DNA of 44,826 nucleotides from Rhodothermales bacterium (GTDB taxonomy: Bacteria; Bacteroidota; Rhodothermia; Rhodothermales; Bin80). Both the position numbers and the translations under genes were made by a program. A model generated the notes under the pieces. It had not been told where the DNA came from. It was given only the letters and a program-made list of their open reading frames with translations, and searched no databases. This document shows positions 8,139 through 16,350 of the stretch, in pieces; the first letter of the stretch is position 1; each line of letters begins with the position of its first letter. The DNA lies in assembly GCA_022822185.1 (NCBI GenBank), contig JAJECE010000030.1:1-44826 (forward strand), given 5' to 3'.

Positions 8139-9116
8139 ATGAAGGAAATATCTCAATCTAACAGATATCATGGACGATTTGCCCCGTCTCCGACAGGGCA
8201 TCTGCATGTAGGCAGTGCTTGTACGGCGCTGGTTGCATGGTGCGCAGCCAGACAGGCAGATGGCCTGTTTACACTGCGGATTGAAGATCTGGATACGCCG
8301 CGAACGATGCCGGGCATGAAGGAGTCTCAGATGAATGACCTCAGATGGCTGGGGCTTGACTGGGATGCAGGCCCGGATATTGGAGGGAGGCATGAACCCT
8401 ACCTGCAGTCGCTGCGCCAGAAAGGTTATCAGTCTGCACTGGATAAATTATATCATCAAAAGATGCTGTTCCCCTGCAGATTATCTCGGAGAGATCTTCA
8501 GACTCTGGCATCTGCACCACACGGAGATGTAGCAGTGTATCCGCGTAGTCTCCGTCCGACCGGTTTAGAACCCGGCTGGTACGAAAAAGCCAAGATCAAT
8601 GCCTCCATTCGGCTAAAAGTGCCTAGTCATCGCATCCAGTTTTTCGATCAGATATGTGGATTACAGGAAGAAGTCGTGGCGGCCACGGCTGGAGACTATG
8701 TTCTGCGGCGCAGGGATGGTGTCTTTTCGTATCAACTGGCGGTTGTCGTGGATGATCTGCATATGGAGATTACGGAGGTGGTTCGGGGGCAGGACCTGCT
8801 CAGCTCAACGGCACGACAATTACTGTTAATTGATTTACTTGGTGGAACGCGCCCGTCCTATGCGCACAGCCCGCTAGTTCTGAATGCAAAAGGAGAGAAG
8901 CTCTCAAAACGAGATGCACCGCTTTCGCTGGCGGCACTCAGGGAAGCCGGTGTATCCAGTCAATATTTGGTAGGATATCTTGCATGGGCGCTCGGACTGC
9001 TGCCCGATGTGCGTCCGCTGACTCCTGGAGAACTGGTGAAGTATTTTGATTGGTTCCGTATGAAGGGGATTCCATCTTTTGTGCTGCCGGAAAATTTAGC
9101 AGAAGTGCTTACATGA
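8139..9116 (+). CDS. gluQ: Glutamyl-Q tRNA(Asp) synthetase
   Basis: This truncated class I synthetase activates glutamate and attaches it to queuosine in tRNA(Asp). The HIGH-type motif is in RFAPSPTGHLHVGSA, the adenylate site follows in RIEDLDTPR, and the KMSKS equivalent is GEKLSKRD. It lacks the anticodon-binding domain of GluRS, and its length (325 residues) fits GluQ. The zinc site of the family appears eroded: the region that reads C-x-C-x11-Y-x3-C in the Escherichia coli enzyme has one Cys (LFPCRLS) and a Tyr (VYPRSL) but not the other two cysteines. I chose the start at 8139 because the domain then begins 11 residues in; an ATG at 8082 with GGGAG upstream is possible. Confidence 0.88.
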   Translation: MKEISQSNRYHGRFAPSPTGHLHVGSACTALVAWCAARQADGLFTLRIEDLDTPRTMPGMKESQMNDLRWLGLDWDAGPDIGGRHEPYLQSLRQKGYQSALDKLYHQKMLFPCRLSRRDLQTLASAPHGDVAVYPRSLRPTGLEPGWYEKAKINASIRLKVPSHRIQFFDQICGLQEEVVAATAGDYVLRRRDGVFSYQLAVVVDDLHMEITEVVRGQDLLSSTARQLLLIDLLGGTRPSYAHSPLVLNAKGEKLSKRDAPLSLAALREAGVSSQYLVGYLAWALGLLPDVRPLTPGELVKYFDWFRMKGIPSFVLPENLAEVLT

Positions 9117-9456
9117 AACGTGAGCAGCCAGTGGAGAAAGCCCCTTTTGGGAGACTGTGACGACGGAACCAAGAATTTTCCGGGCGATCTTCTTTTGGGC
9201 CCATTTGAGCGCAAAATACTGTCACTAGACATGTCCGGTGGGTATGGATGCATCCATACCTCATTAGATGGCCTGCATGGAAGACATTGATGATCAGATT
9301 CCACGCGGACTCAGCTAGCAGCAGACGCTCCGACTCGCCAGTTGCGACTGGATTCGTCGGCATCTGAATGTATGTCTAGTGTCAACTGAGAAGGCGGATG
9401 ATGACACTAAGAAGGGATTTCGTCCACCAGGGGATTTTTTGGTCCAATCAATCTGT
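9117..9456. other. 340-bp gap without a recognisable gene
   Basis: The stretch between gluQ and the AAA ATPase has short open frames on both strands, the longest about 84 codons on the minus strand, but none has a family motif, signal sequence or good start context. No repeat, tRNA or convincing terminator was seen. It may be the worn remains of a former partner of the ATPase, but nothing shows this. Confidence 0.4.
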
Positions 9457-10590
9457 CTATCTGACCTCAATATTCTGCACACTTGCAATATCTAACTCTT
9501 CCTTTGTATACTTAATGGCCCGAAGATCACCATTCTCCCCTTCCAGGCGTATCAGGGCGCAATTTTGTCCTTCAATTTCGTTGGCAGCACTTGCAAATGC
9601 TCTAATGCAGTCAAAGCTGTGAGTTGTAGCCAGGACCTGAACGTTATATTTCTTTGCAGCATTCAAGATCATGCTCCAAAAATTCTTTTGAACGGAATAA
9701 TGAATTCCATTTTCTACTTCGTCAATGATCAGAAAACCATCATGGCTAACCGCCAATGAAAGGCTGGTTGCGAATAGGCGACGAATATCATCGCCAAGGC
9801 TTTTTAGCGGAACAGGTTGCACATGGTCACGCAGTTTGACGGTAATCCGACGATCAAATCTGCGAAATTGGGTACTATCTTCGATTACTGCGACACGATC
9901 TATCTTTTGCCCGGTTAGATTTATAGCCCTTAATACAAGGTCTTCTTGTGGAGTGAGTGCAATCTTATCCCAATAACCTGCTAACGTAGGATTATCCGGA
10001 AGTCCAGGGCCCAGTGATTCGCAGTTTATAGGGTCAGGCATATCCTTTGCACTAAGCCTTGTTCGTCGTAAAGCTCGGGGTATAGGAGTAAGTGGATCGG
10101 TCCCTCTCTGACCGGGTATTTCGGTAAGCCACGGGAGTACAAATGCCGCGTTACGATATCCAACTCTCAGGGCTTGACTCGCTTCAAGATGAAACTTGGA
10201 GAACAATTCCTGCTGCGGCTCGGGTAAATCATTTATGCCAACCGTCTCAATACTGAGACAATCCTGGCCGGAAGCCGGGCCGATAGAGGCCTTTTTATGA
10301 GGCGTGGCATTTCTGCCGAAGAACAGAGTTCCGTAATCTGGAAATAGAAGCCGGTCTTGATCTTCATCAAGAGCTTCCATACACTCTTCTCTGGAGTGAA
10401 GTAACTTCTGGAACATATCATGGTGCCCGCGAGATGCGAATACACGGACTGCCTCCAGAACAGTCGTTTTACCGACACCGTTTAGGCCGGTAATGAGGGT
10501 AACGCGTCCTAAATTTCTAATCGTAAGACGGCCTAGCCCCCGAAAATTTTTGATTAATAAATCAGAGAGATGCAACTTGCTGCTATCCAT
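9457..10590 (-). CDS. AAA family ATPase (ABC/SMC-like, OLD-type without nuclease domain)
   Basis: The 377-residue protein begins with LSDLLIKNFRGLGRLTIRNL, the strand pattern that opens SMC-like AAA_15/AAA_21 ATPases. Walker A is GLNGVGKTT at residues 35-43, a signature-like KSLGDDIRRL precedes Walker B at about 265, and Walker B is FLIIDEVENGIHY at about 286-298, followed by the LATTHS sensor segment. There is no TOPRIM domain within it, nor a small TOPRIM partner in the DNA that follows. Such solitary ATPases are often found in defence or mobile contexts, but their role is usually unknown. The frame is open upstream to a TTG at 10626; I chose the first ATG. It stands alone between two gene-poor gaps. 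Confidence 0.82.
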   Translation of the reverse strand: MDSSKLHLSDLLIKNFRGLGRLTIRNLGRVTLITGLNGVGKTTVLEAVRVFASRGHHDMFQKLLHSREECMEALDEDQDRLLFPDYGTLFFGRNATPHKKASIGPASGQDCLSIETVGINDLPEPQQELFSKFHLEASQALRVGYRNAAFVLPWLTEIPGQRGTDPLTPIPRALRRTRLSAKDMPDPINCESLGPGLPDNPTLAGYWDKIALTPQEDLVLRAINLTGQKIDRVAVIEDSTQFRRFDRRITVKLRDHVQPVPLKSLGDDIRRLFATSLSLAVSHDGFLIIDEVENGIHYSVQKNFWSMILNAAKKYNVQVLATTHSFDCIRAFASAANEIEGQNCALIRLEGENGDLRAIKYTKEELDIASVQNIEVR

Positions 10591-10938
10591 ACTCAATATG
10601 ATAATTCTAATGACCGCGACTGACAACAGCGGTTAGCCTAAGCGTCTTTGGTGCAGAATAGACATTTAGAGCATCCTGAACCCTGTATATCCGTTAAGAA
10701 CCAATGTTGTTCCCTCTGGTCGAATGAGAAAGTACATGATCGGCCATGTACGAACCCTGACCACTAAAGGAGATGCCCCTGTTTTTTTGAATGATCCAAT
10801 ATTTGCGGTATAGCGTTTGACAGATGCTTATGCTACCTTTTCGCTGGGAGAAGCGTCTACATATATAATTCCCTTTGGCTATAAATCACGCCTTAGCGTT
10901 CATAATATAGATTGTTGCGTTGTAGCCTCATATTCAAG
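10591..10938. other. 348-bp intergenic region upstream of tolC-like gene
   Basis: This gap separates the divergent AAA ATPase and tolC-like genes and should hold promoters for both. A TATAAT lies at 10864-10869, 70 bases before the tolC start, but without a good -35 at the right distance; a TTGACA at 10817-10822 has no matching -10. The inverted repeat at 10732-10751 is listed separately. No coding region was seen. Confidence 0.4.
10732..10751. promoter_or_regulatory. Inverted repeat, possible operator
   Basis: GTACATG at 10732-10738 and CATGTAC at 10745-10751 form perfect 7-bp arms around the 6-base spacer ATCGGC. The element lies in the divergent region between the AAA ATPase and the tolC-like gene. 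Symmetry and position suit a dimeric repressor site, but no regulator gene is nearby and the match may be chance. Confidence 0.3.
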
Positions 10939-12330
10939 ATGATTCATAAAATTGGAATGGTGTGTGTGTGCGGTCTGGTCGTAGCCGGTGTCGCAGCTCA
11001 GATTCCACCAGATACACTGCGGGTAGACCTCAAGACCGTTCTTGAAGAGACCGCCCAGGTCAGTCCGGATATCCGGGCCGCCCTGTTTGAGGTACGCCGG
11101 GCCGATGCACGCTATGAACTGGCACGAAGCAGCCGCGTCTTTCCGGATGCCAGTGCCTCCAGTGCCATGGCCGTCGTGCCGGGAATTGAAAATCCCAATG
11201 GAACCCCGAATGATGAGCTGTATCTGGATCCCGCAGTTCGAAATGACTACAGTAATCTTCGTCCCTTTGCGCAGGCAGAGGTGTCGTTCGTGCAACCCAT
11301 CTACACATGGGGAGCGTTAGGGGGGGCGATAGAGGCCGCTTCCGCCGGTGCAGTTCTTGAAGATGCCCGGGCACAGGAGACAATCATGAGTGCATCATTG
11401 CGTGCGGCAGGACTCTATTACAATGTTCTGCTCACCAATGAACTGCAACGGCTCGCTGATCGGGCAGGAGATATCGTCAAGATGGCCATGGATGAGATTG
11501 ACCGCCTGCTTCAGGAAGGAGACCCGGAGGTTGATGATGCGGACCGCTATGAGGTGCTCATTACAGAGCAGGAGTATCAGCGGCGCATTGTGGAGGTCAA
11601 TCAGCAGCGCCAGACTGCGCACGCTGCACTGCGCCGCCAGTTGATGGCTGCCGATTCTATCCGCATAGTTCCGGTGCAGGATGCCCTTGAACCTCTGACA
11701 TTCGTTCTGGAGAGTCTGGAGTTTTATCAGCAGAAGGCACTCAGACATCGCCCGGAAATCCTTCAGGCAACGGCGGGACTGGCTGCCACCGATGCACTCA
11801 TTCGTGTTGCGAAAGCGGACTATTATCCGCAAACCGCATTTGGGTTAACGATGAGCGTCAGCGGTGCATCCAACCGGTTTCGACAACCCAATCCATATAT
11901 CAGTGATGGATTTCGGCGCACGAGTGCCCGAACAGGGTTTGGTTTACTCCAGAAATTGAATTTCAAACAGACCCGGGCACGGGTTGCAGAGGTGGAGGCC
12001 CAGCACAATGCCGTGCGGTATCTGGCCATTGCAGCGGAACAGGGAATCCTTGTCGAACTGGAACAGTCATGGCGAAAAGTGATCATTGAGGAGGCGGCAC
12101 TGGCGGCCATGGACAGCTCTTTGGCTGTCAGCAAGGAATGGCTTCGTGTCGAACAGATCAATTTTGATCTGGATCTGGGAGATACCGAAAATCTGGTGAA
12201 AGCGGTACAAGCCAACCTAACACTGGAAGCCGAGTACTATGAAGCCGTCAGCCGCTACAATATGGCCATCCTGAAACTTCTGGCAGATGCCGGTCTACTC
12301 ACACGTGAAATGGATTCATTTTTTGAATAA
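10939..12330 (+). CDS. TolC-family outer membrane channel protein
   Basis: The 463-residue product starts with a signal peptide (residues 1-20, ending VAAQ). It has the two-fold repeated layout of outer membrane efflux proteins: long alpha-helical stretches rich in A, E, R and Q at about residues 30-90, 150-245, 265-300 and 350-455, alternating with short strand segments such as QAEVSFVQPIYTWG and TAFGLTMSVSG. TolC proteins form trimeric exit ducts that serve RND, ABC or MFS pumps. No pump or adaptor gene adjoins it; the next gene, 7 bp away, encodes an MlaC-like lipid carrier. The upstream frame has only TTG codons, so the ATG before the signal peptide is the start. Confidence 0.88.
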   Translation: MIHKIGMVCVCGLVVAGVAAQIPPDTLRVDLKTVLEETAQVSPDIRAALFEVRRADARYELARSSRVFPDASASSAMAVVPGIENPNGTPNDELYLDPAVRNDYSNLRPFAQAEVSFVQPIYTWGALGGAIEAASAGAVLEDARAQETIMSASLRAAGLYYNVLLTNELQRLADRAGDIVKMAMDEIDRLLQEGDPEVDDADRYEVLITEQEYQRRIVEVNQQRQTAHAALRRQLMAADSIRIVPVQDALEPLTFVLESLEFYQQKALRHRPEILQATAGLAATDALIRVAKADYYPQTAFGLTMSVSGASNRFRQPNPYISDGFRRTSARTGFGLLQKLNFKQTRARVAEVEAQHNAVRYLAIAAEQGILVELEQSWRKVIIEEAALAAMDSSLAVSKEWLRVEQINFDLDLGDTENLVKAVQANLTLEAEYYEAVSRYNMAILKLLADAGLLTREMDSFFE

Positions 12331-12337
12331 CAGTACC

Positions 12338-12922
12338 ATGAAATCAAATTTTCTATTGATATTGGTTGCCCTGATACTTTGGATACCTCTGGTTGCGGCA
12401 CAGGATGCAGAGTCAGAGGTCCGTGCATTCGTTACGCAGCGTGACAAGGAGATCAAGTCCGCAATTCGCGGGATGAAGGAGGATCCGGCCATGCGGGAGG
12501 TTGCACGCTCGCTGATCAATGATCAGATTGACTTTGAAGAGATGGGGAGGCGTTCGCTTGGTCGCTATTACGAGGATCTCTCATCGGAGCAGCGTCAGGA
12601 TTTTATTGCGGTTTTTGGCGAGATTGTGCGTTCGCAGTCATTGGGTGACCTGTCTGTCTATGAGGCCCCGGTCACCATCAGGTCTGTGGATGTTCGCGAG
12701 AATAAGGCATTTGTGAGTACCATTGCGGAGATACGGGAGGCCGATGTAGATGTGCTGTACCGGTTGCACCGAAAGGATGATGCGTGGTGGCTGTATGACA
12801 TCATGATTGACGATGTCGGGACCGTAGAGGGCTATTCCATTTCGTTTCAGACGTATGTGCGTAAGCGCGGCTTTGATGCATTCATGAAAAGTCTGCGCAA
12901 AAAACTTGCAGCGGCGGAATAG
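12338..12922 (+). CDS. MlaC/Ttg2D-like phospholipid-binding periplasmic protein
   Basis: The 194-residue protein has a signal peptide (residues 1-21, LVALILWIPLVAAQ) followed by the MlaC fold. The recognisable parts are the helical N-terminus, a segment DFEEMGRRSLGRYYEDLSSE in the position of the family's D-x-x-x-M-x-R-x-x-L-G-x-x-W/Y motif, and the C-terminal sheet with YRLHRKDDAWWLYDIMID and a final helix. In the family it ferries phospholipids between the two membranes, receiving them from an MCE/MlaFED complex. Those partners are not in the window. The start follows the stop of the tolC-like gene by 7 bp, so the two are almost surely cotranscribed. Confidence 0.85.
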   Translation: MKSNFLLILVALILWIPLVAAQDAESEVRAFVTQRDKEIKSAIRGMKEDPAMREVARSLINDQIDFEEMGRRSLGRYYEDLSSEQRQDFIAVFGEIVRSQSLGDLSVYEAPVTIRSVDVRENKAFVSTIAEIREADVDVLYRLHRKDDAWWLYDIMIDDVGTVEGYSISFQTYVRKRGFDAFMKSLRKKLAAAE

Positions 12923-12927
12923 CACAG

Positions 12928-12947
12928 TGTCGCGGAGCACCGTGACA
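12928..12947 (+). terminator. Hairpin after the TolC-MlaC pair, weak terminator candidate
   Basis: An 8-bp stem with one G-U pair (12928-12935 with 12940-12947) closes on AGCA, starting 6 bases after the mlaC-like stop. There is no U-run after it, so it could be a transcript-stabilising hairpin or a factor-dependent end instead of an intrinsic terminator. Confidence 0.3.
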
Positions 12948-13089
12948 AGGAGTGTGGGCAGAGGGGAAGATCAACCGCAGGGAGCAGGGTTGCCATGTCA
13001 TGATACAGGGCAGTGGAGACGGAGAATGGCAGGGGGATCTGTAGCAGACCTGGAACCAAAATTATAAAAACACATATACGCACATTCAC

Positions 13090-13485
13090 ATGCTTTCAAA
13101 TCATATGATCAATACGCTCTCGATTGCCCGCAGGCTCTCCGAATCGGGGATTGACAGGAAACAGGCCGAGGTATATGCCGAAGCCATTGTGGATGCCGTT
13201 GCCGATGCGTTTTCGCAACAGGGCAAGGACCTTGCAACCAAGGATTTTGTGTATAATCAGATCAACATTGTACGCGGTGAAATAAAAGATCTGAGAGCCG
13301 ATGTGAACACCGAAACAGGTGCTATACGTGTTGAGATAGAGTCTGTCCGCGTTGAATTAAGTGACTTGCGCGGTGAGATGAATGCTACCGAAACCCGGAT
13401 TATACGCTGGATCGTTGGAGTGGGGATTGCACTCGGGGGCATTGTGGCTGCCGGGATCAGTGCTCTGGTGAGCGTTTTAGTGTAG
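13090..13485 (+). CDS. Small coiled-coil protein with C-terminal membrane anchor (DUF1640-like)
   Basis: The 131-residue product has an N-terminal helical head with SESGIDRKQAEVYAEAIVDA, a middle coiled coil made of repeated polar heptads (residues about 55-100, RGEIKDLRADVN, RVEIESVRVELSDLRGEMN), and one C-terminal membrane helix (IVGVGIALGGIVAAGISALV). The head, coil and anchor order fits the DUF1640/CCDC90-like group, which is widespread in bacteria but without a settled function. It stands alone with about 165 bp before it and 320 bp after. A second ATG five codons in (13105) could also serve as start. Confidence 0.75.
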   Translation: MLSNHMINTLSIARRLSESGIDRKQAEVYAEAIVDAVADAFSQQGKDLATKDFVYNQINIVRGEIKDLRADVNTETGAIRVEIESVRVELSDLRGEMNATETRIIRWIVGVGIALGGIVAAGISALVSVLV

Positions 13486-13808
13486 AGAAAAAAAGTCGCT
13501 GCTTTTTCGTCCGAAAAGTCCTCCCGTATCCATCCTGGAGGCGGCCTATCCGGTACAGAGGCATTCCAAATATCTGAGAGATCCCTGATTGCTCATTGTG
13601 TGTGACCGGGTTTGTGTTATTTTAAGCGGTTGATTTCGGGGCTGCATGCCTCGTTACCGGTTTTCCTGGATCCGCATTCGGTCATTCTTCATTCGCTCAA
13701 TGCCTTGTTTATTGGGTAACCTCATTCAGTGGAACAACAATTCATCCCAAAAAACTGACCAATAGCGCAGGTAGGCGTATCTTAGGGCAGATTTAATCCT
13801 ATTTCTTT
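13486..13808. other. 323-bp gap upstream of glycosyltransferase
   Basis: Between the coiled-coil gene and the glycosyltransferase I see no open frame with family features, no tRNA and no clear repeat. It presumably carries the promoter of the glycosyltransferase; no convincing -35/-10 pair stands out. Confidence 0.4.
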
Positions 13809-14762
13809 GTGACAACAGAAGGGTACGTTCTGCATACCTACGGGAAGGAGGCGTATTTGCGGCATGCAATTGCTTCGGTTACGACCCTCCGCCGTTATGA
13901 CAATGTGCGCCCCGTAGCGCTCTATTGCACAGACGCACATATTGAACTTCTTCGGCGTAATGGTCTGACGGACATCTTCACGCTTGTGAAGAAACTGCCA
14001 GACAGAAATTGCTCCATCAACGGGTTTAAGCATCATCTCCACGAATTCAAGCCGTGGGAGCGCAGTCTCTATGTGGACAGTGACATGATCTGGTGCAGGA
14101 ATCCTGACTCCCTCTGGACCCAACTCTCGGTCTATCCCTTTACTGCGACCGGACTTGAGCGGGCCGATTTTTATTTTGGCGGTCCCAAGAATGCAGGTGT
14201 CATTCTGGAGTTTTTTCTCAACCGCCGCCGGCGCACACTGAAGCGTTTCGGATTGACGCATCTGCCTCGCGTACAGGCGGGCATGATGTATGCGGCAGAC
14301 ACAAAAGTCACACAGTCCGTATGTGCATTGGCAGCGGAGTTTCATACGCGTGCCTCGGAAACGCATTTCCGTACAAGGTTGCTGGAAGGACGTACAGAAG
14401 AGTCCTGCGAATGGAGTCTGGCGATGGCGATGAGTCGTATGGGACTCCCCGTCTATCATTGGTATCAGGGGGCAAACAGTCCTCAACTGGATTATATTCG
14501 GGGCATGACCGAGCACACAGATACATTTGAGCAGATCCTGTGTGATTATTATACGGATCGCTTTATTTATGAAATCCGGGGGATCAAGAATCCCTGGATC
14601 CGAACATTCTGTATGCGACTGGCCACTACGGTACTCCGAAAACGTGACCGGCTGAAGGTGACCCCGTTTGTTCTGCATTTTGGCTGGTTTCACGCAAAGC
14701 AGCCGTTCTATGATTTTGCAGATTGCGTGTGGGCGGAATTGACGGGCTCGGCTAAGCCCTGA
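13809..14762 (+). CDS. GT-A fold glycosyltransferase family protein
   Basis: The 317-residue protein opens with a Rossmann-like strand and helix (GYVLHTYGKEAYLRHAIASV) and carries the metal/nucleotide-sugar motif in RSLYVDSDMIWCR (D-x-D at about residues 94-96). A later segment, YHWYQGANSPQLDYIRG, and the histidine-bearing VLHFGWFHAKQPF close the domain. This layout fits retaining GT-A enzymes of the GT8-like type that use a nucleoside-diphosphate sugar; donor and acceptor cannot be read. There is no membrane helix. The start is the GTG at 13809 with no upstream ATG in frame. Its last 11 bases overlap the convergent gene on the minus strand. Confidence 0.75.
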   Translation: MTTEGYVLHTYGKEAYLRHAIASVTTLRRYDNVRPVALYCTDAHIELLRRNGLTDIFTLVKKLPDRNCSINGFKHHLHEFKPWERSLYVDSDMIWCRNPDSLWTQLSVYPFTATGLERADFYFGGPKNAGVILEFFLNRRRRTLKRFGLTHLPRVQAGMMYAADTKVTQSVCALAAEFHTRASETHFRTRLLEGRTEESCEWSLAMAMSRMGLPVYHWYQGANSPQLDYIRGMTEHTDTFEQILCDYYTDRFIYEIRGIKNPWIRTFCMRLATTVLRKRDRLKVTPFVLHFGWFHAKQPFYDFADCVWAELTGSAKP

Positions 14763-16344
14763 ATCCTAGATTCCACCAGAAGATGATGTACTCTCGGGTG
14801 TACGGGAGGCAGAGCGCCAGCGTGAAGCCCGCAAGCAGCAGCAAGGGGACAGAGACCAGACCGAAGGTGCCGCTGTTGAACAGTCCGCCGCGGGTCAGCG
14901 TCATAAAACTTCGCACACCGCGGAGGATACAGTAGACACTCAGGAAAGCCCAGCTGCAGGCAAGAAGTGGCGCCAGTATCTCAGATTGTCCGTGATTGAG
15001 TCCCGGGGCAATCATAGTCAACGGGAGCATTGCCCCCAGCGGGGTATGGTTCATGGCGTTGATGGTGAAAAAATGCTCCGCTGGGATTCCCTGCAGATGC
15101 TGTGCGATTAATGCAGCGATTGAGTAGGAAATCAGGTTAATGATCAGATAGACCGCAACCACAACGAGAACCAGGAGGTAGTAGTTGGCGGTCAGATTGG
15201 AAATCTGTTCAAGGAGATAAGGACTCATTCGTGCAGCAATTGCCTCAATCAGACGGAGGTCATGAAAGGCCTCAACTAAAACCACGACCACGGCGGAGAG
15301 CAGAATCCCCTGCGCAATAACATAAAGCAGTGAGACATCCGGTGGAAGCACACTTTTGCGGTAAAGTGTGTCCATGTTGATGTATGGATTCACGATATAC
15401 TTCCACATCAGGCCAGAAAACCGGTTATACCACAGGCGCAAGAGGGCGATGAGCAGGCAGGTGATCCAGCTTAGGATCAGTGGCCAGGGAGTGCTCCGGC
15501 GAGGCCGGTCTCCAAAGTTAAATGCAAACATCTGCTGCGTACCCGTATAGATCCCCCGCAGTACATTGAGCGCGGGCCGTGCCCGGCCTGATGCATCCGT
15601 CAGCCCCCATTGGGGCGAGGCAGTGCCGCTATCCTGCCACCGGTAAACGAAAATAACGCGTACACGACTCTCAAGCAGTCGCGGCAGATGATTTTCCAGA
15701 AAGCGGGCCTGTGACTCTGGCGAGTGGGGCCGGTACAGACCAAATTCGGCGGGATCAACCTTCTGCCCAACACTCGCAATACCAATCGGCGCGGGGTGAC
15801 TCCAATCCTCTAGCGCAGCTGCAGGGTCAGATTCTTTGCGCAGGTCCAGCAGAACCAGATCAACCAAAGAAGAACATCGGTCATTGACGATGAACGCGGA
15901 TGTGTAGTAGAGTGTAAGTTCCGGTGCTAGTGCAGCGAGTTCACGAAAATACTTGCAGGCCTGCGGATCGCTGGTATCGCTTTTGGTTGAGACTCCATAA
16001 TGGTGAGCGGACGGGTACAGGTGATAGGTCTGGCGGGCAAGGCTTAACAGGCTTTTCGCATACGCAAGCGTGTCAAGAAGGGCAGGTGCAGGCAGGAAAT
16101 GGACAGGTAGATCCTGGAACAACTGCAGTCCGAGAGTATCCGCCACACGGAGCAGGTTGGCTTCCGTAATGAGGGGCAGGCGGACGGCTTCTACGCCGGC
16201 CTCGCGGATTTCCAGAAGGTCCTGAACCGTCGGAGGCGCAGGTGCATCCCAGACCACTCCTTTGAGTGGAGGAGTCTGGCCATATGCGCGATCAGTGCAC
16301 ATACAACTCAGAAGCAAGCACAGAACAATGCACCCGCGTGTCAT
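14752..16344 (-). CDS. Exported protein with glycosidase-like N-terminus and multi-pass membrane C-terminus
   Basis: The 530-residue product has a signal peptide (residues 1-22), then about 250 residues resembling a (beta/alpha)8 barrel of the GH2/GH5 kind. The order is GVVWDAP, GVEAVRLPLITEANLL, strand-helix alternations, and a closing segment with FVYRWQDSG and QWGLTDASGRARPALNVL, which is how many GH2-type barrels end. From about residue 295 it switches to five or six membrane helices with a pattern like Yip1-domain proteins. The barrel would face the periplasm. Typical acid/base pairs cannot be assigned, so it may be a binding module. It lies 6 bp downstream of the M14 gene, in the same direction. 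Confidence 0.6.
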   Translation of the reverse strand: MTRGCIVLCLLLSCMCTDRAYGQTPPLKGVVWDAPAPPTVQDLLEIREAGVEAVRLPLITEANLLRVADTLGLQLFQDLPVHFLPAPALLDTLAYAKSLLSLARQTYHLYPSAHHYGVSTKSDTSDPQACKYFRELAALAPELTLYYTSAFIVNDRCSSLVDLVLLDLRKESDPAAALEDWSHPAPIGIASVGQKVDPAEFGLYRPHSPESQARFLENHLPRLLESRVRVIFVYRWQDSGTASPQWGLTDASGRARPALNVLRGIYTGTQQMFAFNFGDRPRRSTPWPLILSWITCLLIALLRLWYNRFSGLMWKYIVNPYINMDTLYRKSVLPPDVSLLYVIAQGILLSAVVVVLVEAFHDLRLIEAIAARMSPYLLEQISNLTANYYLLVLVVVAVYLIINLISYSIAALIAQHLQGIPAEHFFTINAMNHTPLGAMLPLTMIAPGLNHGQSEILAPLLACSWAFLSVYCILRGVRSFMTLTRGGLFNSGTFGLVSVPLLLLAGFTLALCLPYTREYIIFWWNLGFRA

Positions 16345-16350
16345 CTTTCT

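Noticed and set aside
8078..8161. 27-codon frame with a good GGGAG-spaced ATG overlapping the gluQ start
   Set aside because: The peptide has no recognisable feature and the frame is lost within gluQ; the SD may instead serve the alternative gluQ start at 8082.
9109..9363. 84-codon minus-strand frame between gluQ and the AAA ATPase
   Set aside because: No family motif, no signal peptide, mixed composition and overlap with the gluQ end; treated as non-coding.
10817..10822. TTGACA as a -35 box for the tolC-like gene
   Set aside because: No -10-like hexamer at 16-18 bp; the TATAAT at 10864 is too far for it.
13782..14693. 303-codon open frame opposite the glycosyltransferase
   Set aside because: It is antisense to a gene with a clear GT-A motif, has no family features and is rich in Cys, His, Arg and Ile as expected for a shadow frame.
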